DNA of 64,000 nt, taken from NCBI GenBank assembly GCA_044226845.1, contig JBGAGG010000004.1:186001-250000 (forward strand), written 5' to 3'. Below, piece after piece: positions 1 through 8,610 of the stretch. Under the pieces are notes generated by a model. That model did not search any database. It had not been told where the DNA came from and was given only the letters and a program-made list of their open reading frames with translations. A program made the position numbers and the translations under genes. Position 1 is the first letter of the stretch. Each line of letters begins with the position of its first letter. The DNA comes from JAFDZO01 sp044226845 (GTDB lineage Bacteria > Bacteroidota > Ignavibacteria > Tepidaquicellales > Tepidaquicellaceae).

Positions 1-18
1 GGAGTAACTATCGATATC

Positions 19-1491
19 TTAAGCATTGGCACTTTCTTTGTTCATAATCATATAATAGACCTCAGACAAATGTCTGTGAAATAGTAAAACAAATGTAACC
101 AGAAAAAATCCCAAAATATAAAATTTATATTCAAAAAACATTACCAACGAAGTAAGTTCAATCGCAATCAATAAATTCATAGTAAAAATTCTTGTAAACT
201 TTGTATCTTTAAAATAATTAATAATAGGAAGATCATATTTCTTCCGCATAATATCTAATATGATAAATAGGTTAAGCGTAGTAGAAATCACAAAACCTAA
301 TAAACCTAAATATGAACTAAAAATGGAAAGTGAGAGATAAAGTAACACAGTAGTGGATATCAAATTTGCTATTTGAATAACCAGGAGATATTTCCCATTG
401 GAATCAATCATTAAAACCAAGTACTTGCTTCCTCCAAAATTAATTAATGAATAAGGAATTGAAAATATTAGATATATAATTGCTGATTCAGTATTAAACC
501 AGTAATTAATGAATATAAAAATAAACGGATTTAAGATTCCGTAAACAACAATTGAATAATAATTAGACAGCCTTGCATATTTGAAAATCTTTGTCAGTAT
601 AAATTCCTTCAGCTTTCCAACATGATTTGCCTCTGAAAGGTTGTTCAATAAATTTTTCTGCGCAGAAAAAATCAGCCCATTTGTCAGATCAATTATTTTT
701 TTTGCAGTTTCAAAAAATGTTACAAAATTAAGTGACAGAAAATTTGCAATCAGGAATTTAATAATCGGATCTATAAAACTACTAATAAAAAAAGAAAGCT
801 GCAGATTAAAGTTATATTTTAAGTTCTTTTTTATTAATGTGAAATCAATATAATGAAATCTGAATTTTAGTTTTAATTTAAATAATAAAGTAACAAATAA
901 TAGTAGAAAGAAACTGGCATTACCAATAAGGGTTAAAAGTATAAGATAAAACAGCTCCAGTTTGAAATAGTAAATTAAAAAAATACAAATAGAAAAACAT
1001 ATGTTATAAAATATATTCAACTTTGCAAATAGAATAAATTCCTGCAATCCATCGAAAACTTTATTCAGAAAACTAGTAAGGTATTTAAAGAAAAATGTAA
1101 AATTCATCATCAGAAAGAACAATTTATAGTTCAGATCTAAATTATACACTTCTGCGGGTACAATTCCTTTAAAAAATAAATAAAAATATCCACTAAATCC
1201 GAGATATAAAATTATTGCCAAGCACAAATAAACCGAAAAAAATGAAATAAGAACAGAGTCTAAATCTTTATAATTATTTATCTTGGATTCTGAAATTATT
1301 TTTACAGTTGAAACACCGAATCCAAAATCAAGACTGCTTCCAAGGTTAAAAATCGAGCTCAATAGAATATATACTCCAAAAATCGTAACATTATATGTCT
1401 TCACATTCAATGTAAAATTTATGAGGCTTAGGCAAGATATCAGAACAAATGATAGACTATTCCATATCGATATATTTTTTTCTTTGCTCAA
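19..1491 (-). CDS. Wzx-like polysaccharide flippase (MATE/MOP-type)
   Basis: A 490-residue, almost wholly hydrophobic protein with about 12-14 membrane segments. The length and layout fit the oligosaccharide flippases of the MOP superfamily, which move lipid-linked repeat units across the inner membrane. It is the last visible gene of a minus-strand run: exporter, chain-length protein, polymerase, flippase. It lies 73 bases after the polymerase gene. The role rests on membrane topology and on this neighbourhood, since no short diagnostic motif is visible. The protein is unusually rich in Phe, Ile and Leu, as expected for an AT-rich genome. Glycosyltransferases are not in the window and would have to lie beyond its left edge. 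Confidence 0.75.
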   Translation of the reverse strand: MSKEKNISIWNSLSFVLISCLSLINFTLNVKTYNVTIFGVYILLSSIFNLGSSLDFGFGVSTVKIISESKINNYKDLDSVLISFFSVYLCLAIILYLGFSGYFYLFFKGIVPAEVYNLDLNYKLFFLMMNFTFFFKYLTSFLNKVFDGLQEFILFAKLNIFYNICFSICIFLIYYFKLELFYLILLTLIGNASFFLLLFVTLLFKLKLKFRFHYIDFTLIKKNLKYNFNLQLSFFISSFIDPIIKFLIANFLSLNFVTFFETAKKIIDLTNGLIFSAQKNLLNNLSEANHVGKLKEFILTKIFKYARLSNYYSIVVYGILNPFIFIFINYWFNTESAIIYLIFSIPYSLINFGGSKYLVLMIDSNGKYLLVIQIANLISTTVLLYLSLSIFSSYLGLLGFVISTTLNLFIILDIMRKKYDLPIINYFKDTKFTRIFTMNLLIAIELTSLVMFFEYKFYILGFFLVTFVLLFHRHLSEVYYMIMNKESANA

Positions 1492-1564
1492 TATATATTG
1501 AATGAAATATTAAAGGAGTTATTAAAATAAATCATTTCTTGAGTTAAAATTAAATATTTCCTGT

Positions 1565-2971
1565 TTACAGGTTTGGCAATTCATTATATTTCTTCTTCAA
1601 AAAAGCATAATTAAATATTGTTAATCCGAAAATAAAATGCATTATAAATGCATTTGTGCCAAAGGTAAAAGCACCTGAGTAAATACTGTGAAAAATGATA
1701 AAGAAAACAAGAATATTTAAAATTATACTTATTTTTCTTTCAAATTTGTCGGTTGAAATATTTATTGCTTTATAAGAATAAACAAAAATTGTTGTTATAT
1801 AAGAAACAAAACACAAAAAACCAATTACACCTGTATCAACCAGAAAATTCAGAAAAGTAGTATGAGCGTCCAGATTTAAAATAAATGTCTGAAAAAAATA
1901 TTCAGGAAATACATTGTAATTTCCTGAAACCTCACTAAACATTTGATATCCGACGCCGGTAATAGCGTTATCTATAAACGTATAATAAGCAGTAATCCAT
2001 ATCAAAATCCTGGTTTCCAGAGAATTTGATATCAGATCACCTTCGGATGTACCCTTAAATAACTCCGGGCTCAAATCCGAAAATCTGGCAATGAAAACTT
2101 TATCGAGCCCCAGCACTACTAAAATAGCTCCAAGTATCATTGAACCCACAAAAAACCAAATTGCCTTCTTTTTTAGAAACTCAAGAACAAAAGATTCTTT
2201 TTTAATGCAAATAATAAGCCCGTAAAAAAATGAAACCAAAAAGCCAAACCATGCGAATCTTGACTGAGTTGTAATAAGAACACAAACACAAACAAATGTG
2301 GAACCTATAGCAACTTTAGTAGATTTACCCAAAATATAATAGTAAAATACAGTCACTAATAAAGAAATAACCAGGAAGTCCATAATAGGAAAACCGACAA
2401 GACCTACAGATCTTAAATTACCTGTTAAAACAATTTGAATTAGTATTGTTACTGAAGAAACTGAAACGCCAACAATAAAGTACTTTAAATATTTAAAAAC
2501 ATCATAAGGTGTAAAGGGAGACTTGAATACTATGAATGAAGTAGTAAGAAATCCGAAAAATACAATTGTAAGAAGAATAGCCTGTACAGAAAAAAATTTA
2601 CTCAAAAATAAAGACATCAAAACTGCTACGGATAAAAAAGCTGCCGAGATTTTAAGTGGTTTTGGAAGTTTATAATTGTTAAAAAAACTGGTTTTAAAAT
2701 TTGTGATATAGTAAAAAATAAGAAGATATGCTGTAAGAGAAACGACTTGAAGCCTTAACGGCCAAAAAATATAAATATCTGAAAATAAGCAACAAATAAA
2801 AATCAGAACATAATTCTTAATTTCACTTAATGCAATAAACAAAAAAATTATAAAAAGTACTACAATGGATATATATTGAGGTTTATCGATATACAGGAAA
2901 ACTTGTGATATCGAAATCAGTAAGGAGGAAAAGGCAAAGAAGAATACGTTGGCATAATTTAGATTTCTCAA
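1565..2971 (-). CDS. O-antigen polymerase/ligase-like membrane protein (Wzy/WaaL type)
   Basis: A 468-residue polytopic protein with about 11-12 hydrophobic segments and one long hydrophilic loop at about residues 295-375. That loop carries the features typical of the Wzy_C/O-antigen ligase family: an Arg-x-x-x-Trp helix start (RILIW), a GVGYQMF glycine turn, and DAHTTFLNFLVDTG, where the His is the conserved loop residue. Such proteins polymerise or transfer undecaprenyl-linked glycans on the periplasmic face. The next gene upstream encodes the Wzz-like protein, 19 bases away, so they are probably co-transcribed. Polymerase and ligase cannot be told apart from sequence alone. The operon with Wza and Wzz favours polymerase. 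Confidence 0.75.
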   Translation of the reverse strand: MRNLNYANVFFFAFSSLLISISQVFLYIDKPQYISIVVLFIIFLFIALSEIKNYVLIFICCLFSDIYIFWPLRLQVVSLTAYLLIFYYITNFKTSFFNNYKLPKPLKISAAFLSVAVLMSLFLSKFFSVQAILLTIVFFGFLTTSFIVFKSPFTPYDVFKYLKYFIVGVSVSSVTILIQIVLTGNLRSVGLVGFPIMDFLVISLLVTVFYYYILGKSTKVAIGSTFVCVCVLITTQSRFAWFGFLVSFFYGLIICIKKESFVLEFLKKKAIWFFVGSMILGAILVVLGLDKVFIARFSDLSPELFKGTSEGDLISNSLETRILIWITAYYTFIDNAITGVGYQMFSEVSGNYNVFPEYFFQTFILNLDAHTTFLNFLVDTGVIGFLCFVSYITTIFVYSYKAINISTDKFERKISIILNILVFFIIFHSIYSGAFTFGTNAFIMHFIFGLTIFNYAFLKKKYNELPNL

Positions 2972-2990
2972 GAGCTATATTAGTTTTTAT

Positions 2991-4124
2991 CTAGGTTCGC
3001 AATTTATTCGTAAATCCAACGAACAAAACTTTATATAAAAGAACTAATAACGATGTAATAATTAGCGTAGAGAATAAACTTAGTGCAACTATTGTTAGTC
3101 TTTTAGGTTTTGTTTTTTTCTCGGGCACATATGCTTGATCAACAATTATTACAGAAGGCATTTCTTTTTTTTCATCAATTTTAGCTTGTTCAAACAAAGG
3201 AACAATATAACTCAAAATTTTTGTTTTAATCTCTACATCTCTTTGTAGCCTGAGATAGTTCAAAACAACTTCGGGCGCACCTTTAAGTCTGAGACTTTCG
3301 GATGGATCCGTAGAGTTTTCAATTTGTGATAATTGATTTTTTAATAAGTTTATCTTATCAATTTGTGCTTTAACTTCGGCCTGGTCCGGTGTGAGTATTT
3401 GTTTTAGCAAATCAAGTTTAATTTCTTCAGATTTTATTTCTGCGGTTAATTGAATAGAAGACTGAAGAGTTGCCTTAACTGTCATATCAGGTGAAATTCC
3501 AAATTTATCCTGATAAATTTTTAAACTGTCCTCCGATTTTTGAAGTTCTTCCTTAGATACATTGTAACGGGTTTCAATAAATTCCCTATTAGTTTTTGCA
3601 TTCTGAACATTTAACTCAATATTAATATTATTCAGTATATTAACGATATATTCAGCTATATCTTTAGCTCTGTTCGGATCTTTGTCGTAAATACCAATTT
3701 CTATTATTCCTGTAACTTTATCTTTTTTTATTTCAAGAACATTGTCTCTGAAATTCTTAATAGCATCCTGAAAATATTTAAAACCCCATTCATCATTGAG
3801 TTTATATTTTATAAGAATTTGTTCAACACATCTTCTGCTTGTAAGAATGCTTTCGTACAAACCCAGTTCCTTTGAAGCAGAGCCTCCTCCCAATTCACCT
3901 AGTCCCCCAATATCCGGTATATTCGCTCCCAGTAAGGCTCCAATACCACTACTTTTCCCGCTAGTCTTAACAATAACTGAAGAATAGTAAATAGGATCTA
4001 ACACAAAAAAAACTATAATTGCTGAAATTAATCCACTCAACAAAGTTAAAGAAAATATTAATTTCTTTTTTGCAATTAATATTTTTAAATAATCGATTAG
4101 TCCTAAACTTTTTGAATTCTCCAA
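2991..4124 (-). CDS. Wzz/GumC-like chain-length determinant, no kinase domain
   Basis: A 377-residue polysaccharide co-polymerase. A first membrane segment lies at about residues 17-38 and a second at about 345-367. The periplasmic region between them ends in a long predicted coiled coil at about 170-290. The Pro-rich stretch just before the second membrane helix (QAYVPEKKTKPKRL) is the usual Wzz/GumC signature. The protein stops soon after the second helix, so it lacks the cytoplasmic BY-kinase domain with Walker motifs and a Tyr tail found in Wzc. Export control must therefore use a separate kinase or none. It starts one base after the stop of the Wza-like gene, a clear translationally linked pair. 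Confidence 0.85.
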   Translation of the reverse strand: MENSKSLGLIDYLKILIAKKKLIFSLTLLSGLISAIIVFFVLDPIYYSSVIVKTSGKSSGIGALLGANIPDIGGLGELGGGSASKELGLYESILTSRRCVEQILIKYKLNDEWGFKYFQDAIKNFRDNVLEIKKDKVTGIIEIGIYDKDPNRAKDIAEYIVNILNNINIELNVQNAKTNREFIETRYNVSKEELQKSEDSLKIYQDKFGISPDMTVKATLQSSIQLTAEIKSEEIKLDLLKQILTPDQAEVKAQIDKINLLKNQLSQIENSTDPSESLRLKGAPEVVLNYLRLQRDVEIKTKILSYIVPLFEQAKIDEKKEMPSVIIVDQAYVPEKKTKPKRLTIVALSLFSTLIITSLLVLLYKVLFVGFTNKLRT

Positions 4125-4125
4125 T

Positions 4126-5835
4126 TTATTTCGTATTATTTTGAATTAAAATATAAGATGTTATAACTGTACCCACTATCCCGACAACAATACCTATCAA
4201 TGTCATTGTATCTTTGAATGATTCTCTTTGCTTTTTAGGTACATAAATGAAATCTCCTGACTGAATACTCGTTTGACTGGGTTTATACCATCCTCTTGAA
4301 TTAAATTTTATAATTCTTGTATCTCCTTCATCCGCCGATAATGCATACCCGCCGGCTTGCTCTATGTAATATTCATAATCTCTTCCCTCGACATATTTTA
4401 CATACCCCTCACTGTTTACAGAACCATACACATAGACAATTTTTTTATCATCATTTATATATATTATATCATCATCTTCTAGTATTACATCCTGAGATAA
4501 ATCATTTTTTGCAAGCAGTTTTTCAAAATCCACGATTACTCTTCCTCTTCTGGATTTTAAGTCAAGCTCAAAGTTACTATAATCCCTGTCAGTCACCAAT
4601 AAATCATTAGCTCTTTGATTAATGTAGACTTCGGATGAATCTTTTTCCGAATATTCCTTATCATATTTTCTAAATAAAATACTAAGAGGTAGAAATGCAT
4701 TCTCAGTTACCCCTCCCGCCATTTTTACCACGTCACTAAGAGTTGTTGATTTAAATGAAATCGGATAATAACCTGGTCTTGGTACTTCACCTAGTACTAG
4801 AACCGTAACCTTCTTTCTGAAATCAGTATTATATTTTACAAAGATCCTATCAAAATTTTCTATTTTATAATTTTTATCTTTTGAGTATGAAAGATTGATT
4901 ACGTCAAATCCTTTATTATTAATGAAAGGTCTGTATAAAATAATACTATCGTGTTCAGCATAAGTATCAAATCCTCGGGCAAGCCCGATTGCAGTTTCCA
5001 GATCGTCACCGGGGGAATACTCATAACCTCCGGCAAGTTGGACTGCTCCGTTTATTGTAATAAAGTTCTTATCCAGTTGATTCATAGGTATCTTTAACAA
5101 ATCACCTTCAAGAAATTGTGGATTATATTTACTTTCACCGGTAATAAAATACTTGTACAAATCGACTTTCTGAACTGAACCGTCTTTTCTTGTCAGTACA
5201 ACATTTCGCATCGATGCCTGCGTTTGGAAAAACTCTCCGGCATTAAATTTTTGATTATAAACACTTGTAATATTGGTGGTATCATAAAATACCTGAGCCA
5301 TTAAGTCACTAACTCTCATTACAGGGCTAACTTCATATATGCCTTGTGATAAACCGTTTACTTTTATCAAAAACGTTCTTGGCTGCGATAAAGTAAAACT
5401 AACATCACTGGAATAATATCTTTTTTTAACTGCCTTTATAACTTTTTCTTTAGCTTCAGCTAATGTTAAATTAGCTACAGATATTTCTCCAACTGTAGGG
5501 ATTACAACAGAACCTTCTAATGAAACATACAACGGTATTTGCTGATTTATAAATCCATATAATCCCAAATTAAATAAATCATTCGGACCGACAATATACT
5601 CATTGCTTTTTATAACACCTTCAACGGGAGTTGTTTTAGAATGCACATTACCATCAGAAATAGAACCAAATAACTGAGGAGCATCAGCATTTATTTTGCC
5701 GGGAGATGAAGTTATTGAGTTTGGCTGTGTAGTGGTAGTTTTACCTAAAGTTTTGTCGAGCGGATTATCTTTTTGAGAATAGCTGTAAGAATAGCACAGC
5801 ATTAGTGCAAGTACAAATGCAATCTTTAATTTCAA
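4126..5835 (-). CDS. Wza-like polysaccharide export protein (SLBB domains)
   Basis: A 569-residue protein with an N-terminal signal peptide (about 1-20), a low-complexity Thr/Ser/Pro stretch, then a polysaccharide export domain starting near residue 80 (YIVGPNDLFNLGLYG). At least three SLBB-type segments follow, for example VNGLSQGIYEVSP, INGAVQLAGGYEYSPGDD and VLGEVPRPGYYPI. A C-terminal hydrophobic helix ends the protein (about 545-565). The family forms the periplasm-spanning and outer-membrane conduit for capsule or exopolysaccharide. It is the first gene of the minus-strand export operon and is 92 bases downstream of the phosphohexomutase gene. A short inverted repeat at 5866-5879 sits just ahead of it. 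No lipobox Cys is evident, unlike E. coli Wza. Confidence 0.88.
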   Translation of the reverse strand: MKLKIAFVLALMLCYSYSYSQKDNPLDKTLGKTTTTQPNSITSSPGKINADAPQLFGSISDGNVHSKTTPVEGVIKSNEYIVGPNDLFNLGLYGFINQQIPLYVSLEGSVVIPTVGEISVANLTLAEAKEKVIKAVKKRYYSSDVSFTLSQPRTFLIKVNGLSQGIYEVSPVMRVSDLMAQVFYDTTNITSVYNQKFNAGEFFQTQASMRNVVLTRKDGSVQKVDLYKYFITGESKYNPQFLEGDLLKIPMNQLDKNFITINGAVQLAGGYEYSPGDDLETAIGLARGFDTYAEHDSIILYRPFINNKGFDVINLSYSKDKNYKIENFDRIFVKYNTDFRKKVTVLVLGEVPRPGYYPISFKSTTLSDVVKMAGGVTENAFLPLSILFRKYDKEYSEKDSSEVYINQRANDLLVTDRDYSNFELDLKSRRGRVIVDFEKLLAKNDLSQDVILEDDDIIYINDDKKIVYVYGSVNSEGYVKYVEGRDYEYYIEQAGGYALSADEGDTRIIKFNSRGWYKPSQTSIQSGDFIYVPKKQRESFKDTMTLIGIVVGIVGTVITSYILIQNNTK

Positions 5836-5865
5836 AATCTAATAATATTTAATTCAAAAAATATA

Positions 5866-5879
5866 ACCGATATTTCGGT
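5866..5879. promoter_or_regulatory. Inverted repeat ACCGA-N4-TCGGT upstream of the export operon
   Basis: Arms of five bases (ACCGA and TCGGT) flank TATT, 31 bases before the start codon of the Wza-like gene. It could be an operator or a small leader hairpin. The arms are short, so chance is possible. Confidence 0.25.
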
Positions 5880-5927
5880 GCTTAAAAAGTATAAATTCTA
5901 AATAATTCTCCGGTTCGTATTTTAAAA

Positions 5928-7331
5928 TTAAAGATTAAATTCTTTTATTGCTTTTGTTAGAATTTCTGAGGTTTCATCTTTACCGGTTGTTTCACAGTAA
6001 AATCTTAATAACGGCTCAGTTCCTGAAGCCCGAACAATAAGCCATCCATCTTCAAACATAAATTTTGTTCCGTCCAAACCATCAATTGAAATAATTTTTC
6101 TGCCTGCTATTTCATCACCGGCTTTCAATTCCTTGCATTTAACAAGAGTTGCCTGTTTCTTCTCTTCAGTTGTACCAACATCGTTTCTTCTATAATAATA
6201 AGAACCGAATTCGTCTTCAAGTTCTTTTTTTAGTTGCGATATACTTTTACCATAAGCTGCCAGCATTTCAAGGTAAAGCATTCCATTGTAGACGCCGTCT
6301 CTTTCAGGTAAATGCCCTTTTATTCCGATACCTCCGCTTTCTTCTGCACCAATCATTACATCTTCATTAATCATCAATTGAGAGATGTGCTTAAAGCCGA
6401 TCTGAACTGTTCTTAATTCAATTCCATTCTTATCGCAGAATTTTTTTATTAAATCACTTGTTGAAAAGCCTCTTACAACCATTCCTCTTAAACCTTTTTT
6501 CTCATACAGATACTTTAACAAAAGAGCGAATGTTTTTTGCGCGTCTAAAAATTTCCCTGTCTCATCTATTATTGCTATTCTATCAGCATCGCCGTCTGTA
6601 ACAATTCCTATATCAAACTTCCCTTCTTTAACTCTTTCGCATACTTCACCAAGATTTTTTTCTACTGGTTCAGGTGCGCTTTTGCCGAATCCGGGATTTA
6701 TCTCACTGTGAATTTCAGTAACATTTATTAATCGACTGATAGTTTTTTGTCCGGCACCATACATACAATCATAAATAACATTCAGTTTTGCTGCATCGAT
6801 AGCTTTTATATCAATCTTTTCCTTTAAATAATTTATATAATAAGCATCACCGTCAAAGTATTCAACAATACCTTCTGATAAAAGAGTATCCAGATTTTTT
6901 TTAATTTCAACTTCACCAATATTTTTTAGTTCCGCTTCTATTTTTACTATTTCATCAGGACTCATAGAGCCGCCGAATTCATCTTTTAATTTATAGCCGT
7001 TATACTTAGAAGGATTATGTGAAGCCGTAATCATAATGCCGAATGCAAGATTCAAATCTCTTGAAAGAAGTGAAACTGTTGGAGTAGTTACAAATTTATT
7101 TACAAGTTTTGTCTTTATCCCTTCATTACCGAATACTTCAGCAACTGCCGCTGCAAATGCATCAGATTGAAATCTTGTATCGTATCCTATAATTATTCCA
7201 TTATTGATCTTTGGATGATTTTTAAAAACTCTTGCTGTAGCCAAAGCTGCCCTTCTTACATTTGCAAAAGTATACGTATCACCGATAACAGCTCTCCAGC
7301 CGTCGGTACCAAATTTTACTGGTTCAGACAT
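5928..7331 (-). CDS. Phosphoglucomutase/phosphomannomutase family
   Basis: A 467-residue alpha-D-phosphohexomutase that interconverts hexose 1- and 6-phosphates in the cytoplasm. All four family motifs are visible in order: the phosphoserine loop TASHNPSKYNGYK (about residue 103), the metal loop TDGDADR (about 245), the sugar-binding loop GAEESGGIGIKG (about 325) and the phosphate-binding loop RASGTEPLLR (about 435). The GEESGG-type loop allows glucose and mannose substrates, so PGM, PMM or dual activity is possible and a specific symbol is not justified. Placement beside the polysaccharide export operon suggests it supplies sugar nucleotide precursors. The length is normal for the family. 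Confidence 0.92.
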   Translation of the reverse strand: MSEPVKFGTDGWRAVIGDTYTFANVRRAALATARVFKNHPKINNGIIIGYDTRFQSDAFAAAVAEVFGNEGIKTKLVNKFVTTPTVSLLSRDLNLAFGIMITASHNPSKYNGYKLKDEFGGSMSPDEIVKIEAELKNIGEVEIKKNLDTLLSEGIVEYFDGDAYYINYLKEKIDIKAIDAAKLNVIYDCMYGAGQKTISRLINVTEIHSEINPGFGKSAPEPVEKNLGEVCERVKEGKFDIGIVTDGDADRIAIIDETGKFLDAQKTFALLLKYLYEKKGLRGMVVRGFSTSDLIKKFCDKNGIELRTVQIGFKHISQLMINEDVMIGAEESGGIGIKGHLPERDGVYNGMLYLEMLAAYGKSISQLKKELEDEFGSYYYRRNDVGTTEEKKQATLVKCKELKAGDEIAGRKIISIDGLDGTKFMFEDGWLIVRASGTEPLLRFYCETTGKDETSEILTKAIKEFNL

Positions 7332-7368
7332 TATTGTAAATTGTTTTAGATTTTCTGCTTGTTAGTTC

Positions 7369-7785
7369 CTAGTTGGTTCTATGAGTATTAACCCATTCTT
7401 TCACATACTCAATAGTCTGGAAAGTCGGAGTTCCGGGTGTAAACAACTGCCCGACACCCATTTTTTTAAGCTCCTCAATATCAGCATCCGGAATAATTCC
7501 GCCGCCGAATAATAAAACATCATTCATTCCCTTTTCGTCCATAAGTTTCTTAACTTTAGGGAAGATAGTCATATGCGCACCGCTTAAAATGCTGATACCG
7601 ATTGCATCTGCATCTTCCTGTAAAGCTGCTTCTACAATTGTTTCAGGTGTTTGCCTTAGCCCGGTGTAAATAACTTCAATCCCTGCATCTCTGAAAGCTG
7701 CAGCAATTACTTTGGCGCCCCTATCGTGCCCGTCAAGCCCCACTTTACCTATTACAACTCTGATTTTTTTAGACGTATTTTCCAT
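7369..7785 (-). CDS. Free-standing B12-binding subunit of a methylmalonyl-CoA mutase-type enzyme
   Basis: A 138-residue Rossmann-like cobalamin-binding protein. The base-off/His-on motif DxHxxG is clear (Asp18, His20, Gly23 in GLDGHDRG), followed by SILSGAHM and FGGGIIPD, both typical of the C-terminal domain of acyl-CoA mutases. His20 would be the lower cobalt ligand. In many organisms this domain is fused to the TIM-barrel subunit, but here it is alone, as in the small-subunit mutases of archaea and some bacteria. The large subunit is not in the window, so the substrate (methylmalonyl-, isobutyryl- or ethylmalonyl-CoA) cannot be assigned. The gene is 37 bases upstream of the phosphohexomutase gene and may share its transcript. 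Confidence 0.88.
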   Translation of the reverse strand: MENTSKKIRVVIGKVGLDGHDRGAKVIAAAFRDAGIEVIYTGLRQTPETIVEAALQEDADAIGISILSGAHMTIFPKVKKLMDEKGMNDVLLFGGGIIPDADIEELKKMGVGQLFTPGTPTFQTIEYVKEWVNTHRTN

Positions 7786-7928
7786 AATTAAGGAAATTAT
7801 GATAATTATTGATTTACTTCAAGGTATTTCCACCGATAAGAATGCCCTTATGACAGAAAAAATGATATAATATCTACTAATTTATTGGCTAAGCAGGATA
7901 ATGTAAACGGAAGTCTAGAACTAAAATA

Positions 7929-7947
7929 TTTGATTTTCTAAATCAAA
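7929..7947. promoter_or_regulatory. Inverted repeat TTTGATTT-N3-AAATCAAA
   Basis: Perfect 8-bp arms around TCT, about 145 bases upstream of the B12-binding subunit gene. The half-site TTGAT/ATCAA resembles CRP/FNR half-sites, but the inner spacing is 7 rather than 4, so it does not fit that family's normal box. It could be another operator or a hairpin. Confidence 0.25.
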
Positions 7948-7986
7948 CACTATCTGTCAAGTTATATTTCATACAACGGATATTTT

Positions 7987-8012
7987 TCACCCTATTAGTA
8001 CTTATAGGGTGA
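7987..8012. repeat. Hairpin with 9-bp stem TCACCCTAT / ATAGGGTGA
   Basis: Perfect 9-bp stem with the 8-base loop TAGTACTT. Its core CCCTATTAGTA is also present in the hairpin at 30563-30590, so the two may belong to one dispersed family. Confidence 0.5.
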
Positions 8013-8093
8013 GATTTGTTGATTTATTCAAATATTTTATGGAAATTATAGTGGAGTTATGAGTTATGAAGCGAGCATTAACACAAGGCTTCC

Positions 8094-8112
8094 CCCTCCT
8101 TTACAAGGAGGG
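8094..8112. repeat. Short hairpin CCCTCCTT-TAC-AAGGAGGG
   Basis: Perfect 8-bp stem with a 3-base loop inside a longer C-rich/G-rich stretch. It is the kind of short palindromic intergenic repeat often scattered through genomes of this group. It has no T-run next to it, so a terminator is unlikely. Confidence 0.5.
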
Positions 8113-8294
8113 AGAATGAGGGGGCGGAATCATAAGTAACCTGAAAAATAAAATCCGACTTTTTTCCGACCAATTCACTCAATTAATAATTGGTAATTAA
8201 TTAATAAATAATAGCTCGTAATTTGAAATTTGGAATTGGTAATTGAACAAGAATCCGACAAAAATCCGACTTTTTTGAAAACAAAAAATCTCAG

Positions 8295-8400
8295 CATTGA
8301 AAAAACAATAACGGAGTTTTGAAAACCCGACCAAAATCCGACTTTTTTCAAATTAGATTTAGCAATTAACAATGGAAAGAAAACCCAACTTTTTTCCGAC
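8295..8400. repeat. 106-base direct repeat, copy 1
   Basis: This block matches 8424-8529 with a constant offset of 129 bases and only scattered substitutions. Shared landmarks are ACAATAACGG, ATCCGACTTTTTTCAA and GCAATTAACAATGGAAAG. Each copy carries two of the 11-bp CCGAC pairs. Confidence 0.85.
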
Positions 8401-8423
8401 TAAAATATAGAATGAAAAAGTAA

Positions 8424-8529
8424 CATTGAAAAAACAATAACGGGGTTTTGAAAATCCGACCAAAATCCGACTTTTTTCAATTTATATTTAGCAATTAACA
8501 ATGGAAAGAAAACCCGACTTTTTTCCGAC
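8424..8529. repeat. 106-base direct repeat, copy 2
   Basis: Second copy of the block at 8295-8400, separated from it by 23 unrelated bases. The near-identity implies a fairly recent local duplication. Confidence 0.85.
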
Positions 8530-8596
8530 CAAACAAAATATAAATACTTATATTATATTTTGAATTTAAACCTTTTCGTGAAAAGTCTGTCTTATA

Positions 8597-8610
8597 TTCA
8601 GACGTCTGAA
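8597..8610. promoter_or_regulatory. Perfect 14-bp palindrome TTCAGACGTCTGAA
   Basis: A self-complementary site 40 bases before the start of the lipoprotein gene at 8651. The word TAAACCTTTTC occurs at 8567 and again at 8637, one copy lying directly before the start codon. The palindrome is a good operator candidate. No regulator can be named. Confidence 0.4.

Larger units (their letters stand above)
8155..8530. repeat. Cluster of six CCGAC-N6-CCGAC pairs (11-bp phased)
   Basis: CCGA words start at 8155/8166, 8255/8266, 8327/8338, 8385/8396 (the first of this pair reads CCAA), 8456/8467 and 8514/8525. Every pair is offset by exactly 11 bases. The spacers are T-rich (TTTTTT) or A-rich (CAAAAT, AAAAAT). 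Reverse-complement pairs occur on both sides of lexA (29431/29442 and 30290/30301). One helical turn between words would place them on the same DNA face, as expected for binding sites, but a decayed repeat family is the alternative. Confidence 0.6.

Noticed and set aside
8175..8372. 65-codon minus-strand open frame in the repeat region
   Set aside because: It consists of the CCGAC repeats and the duplicated block, has no start context or recognisable protein pattern, and its second copy carries stops.
8155..8530. CRISPR-like array
   Set aside because: Repeats are too short, spacers are A/T tracts of six bases, unit spacing is irregular apart from the 11-bp pairs, and no cas genes are present.
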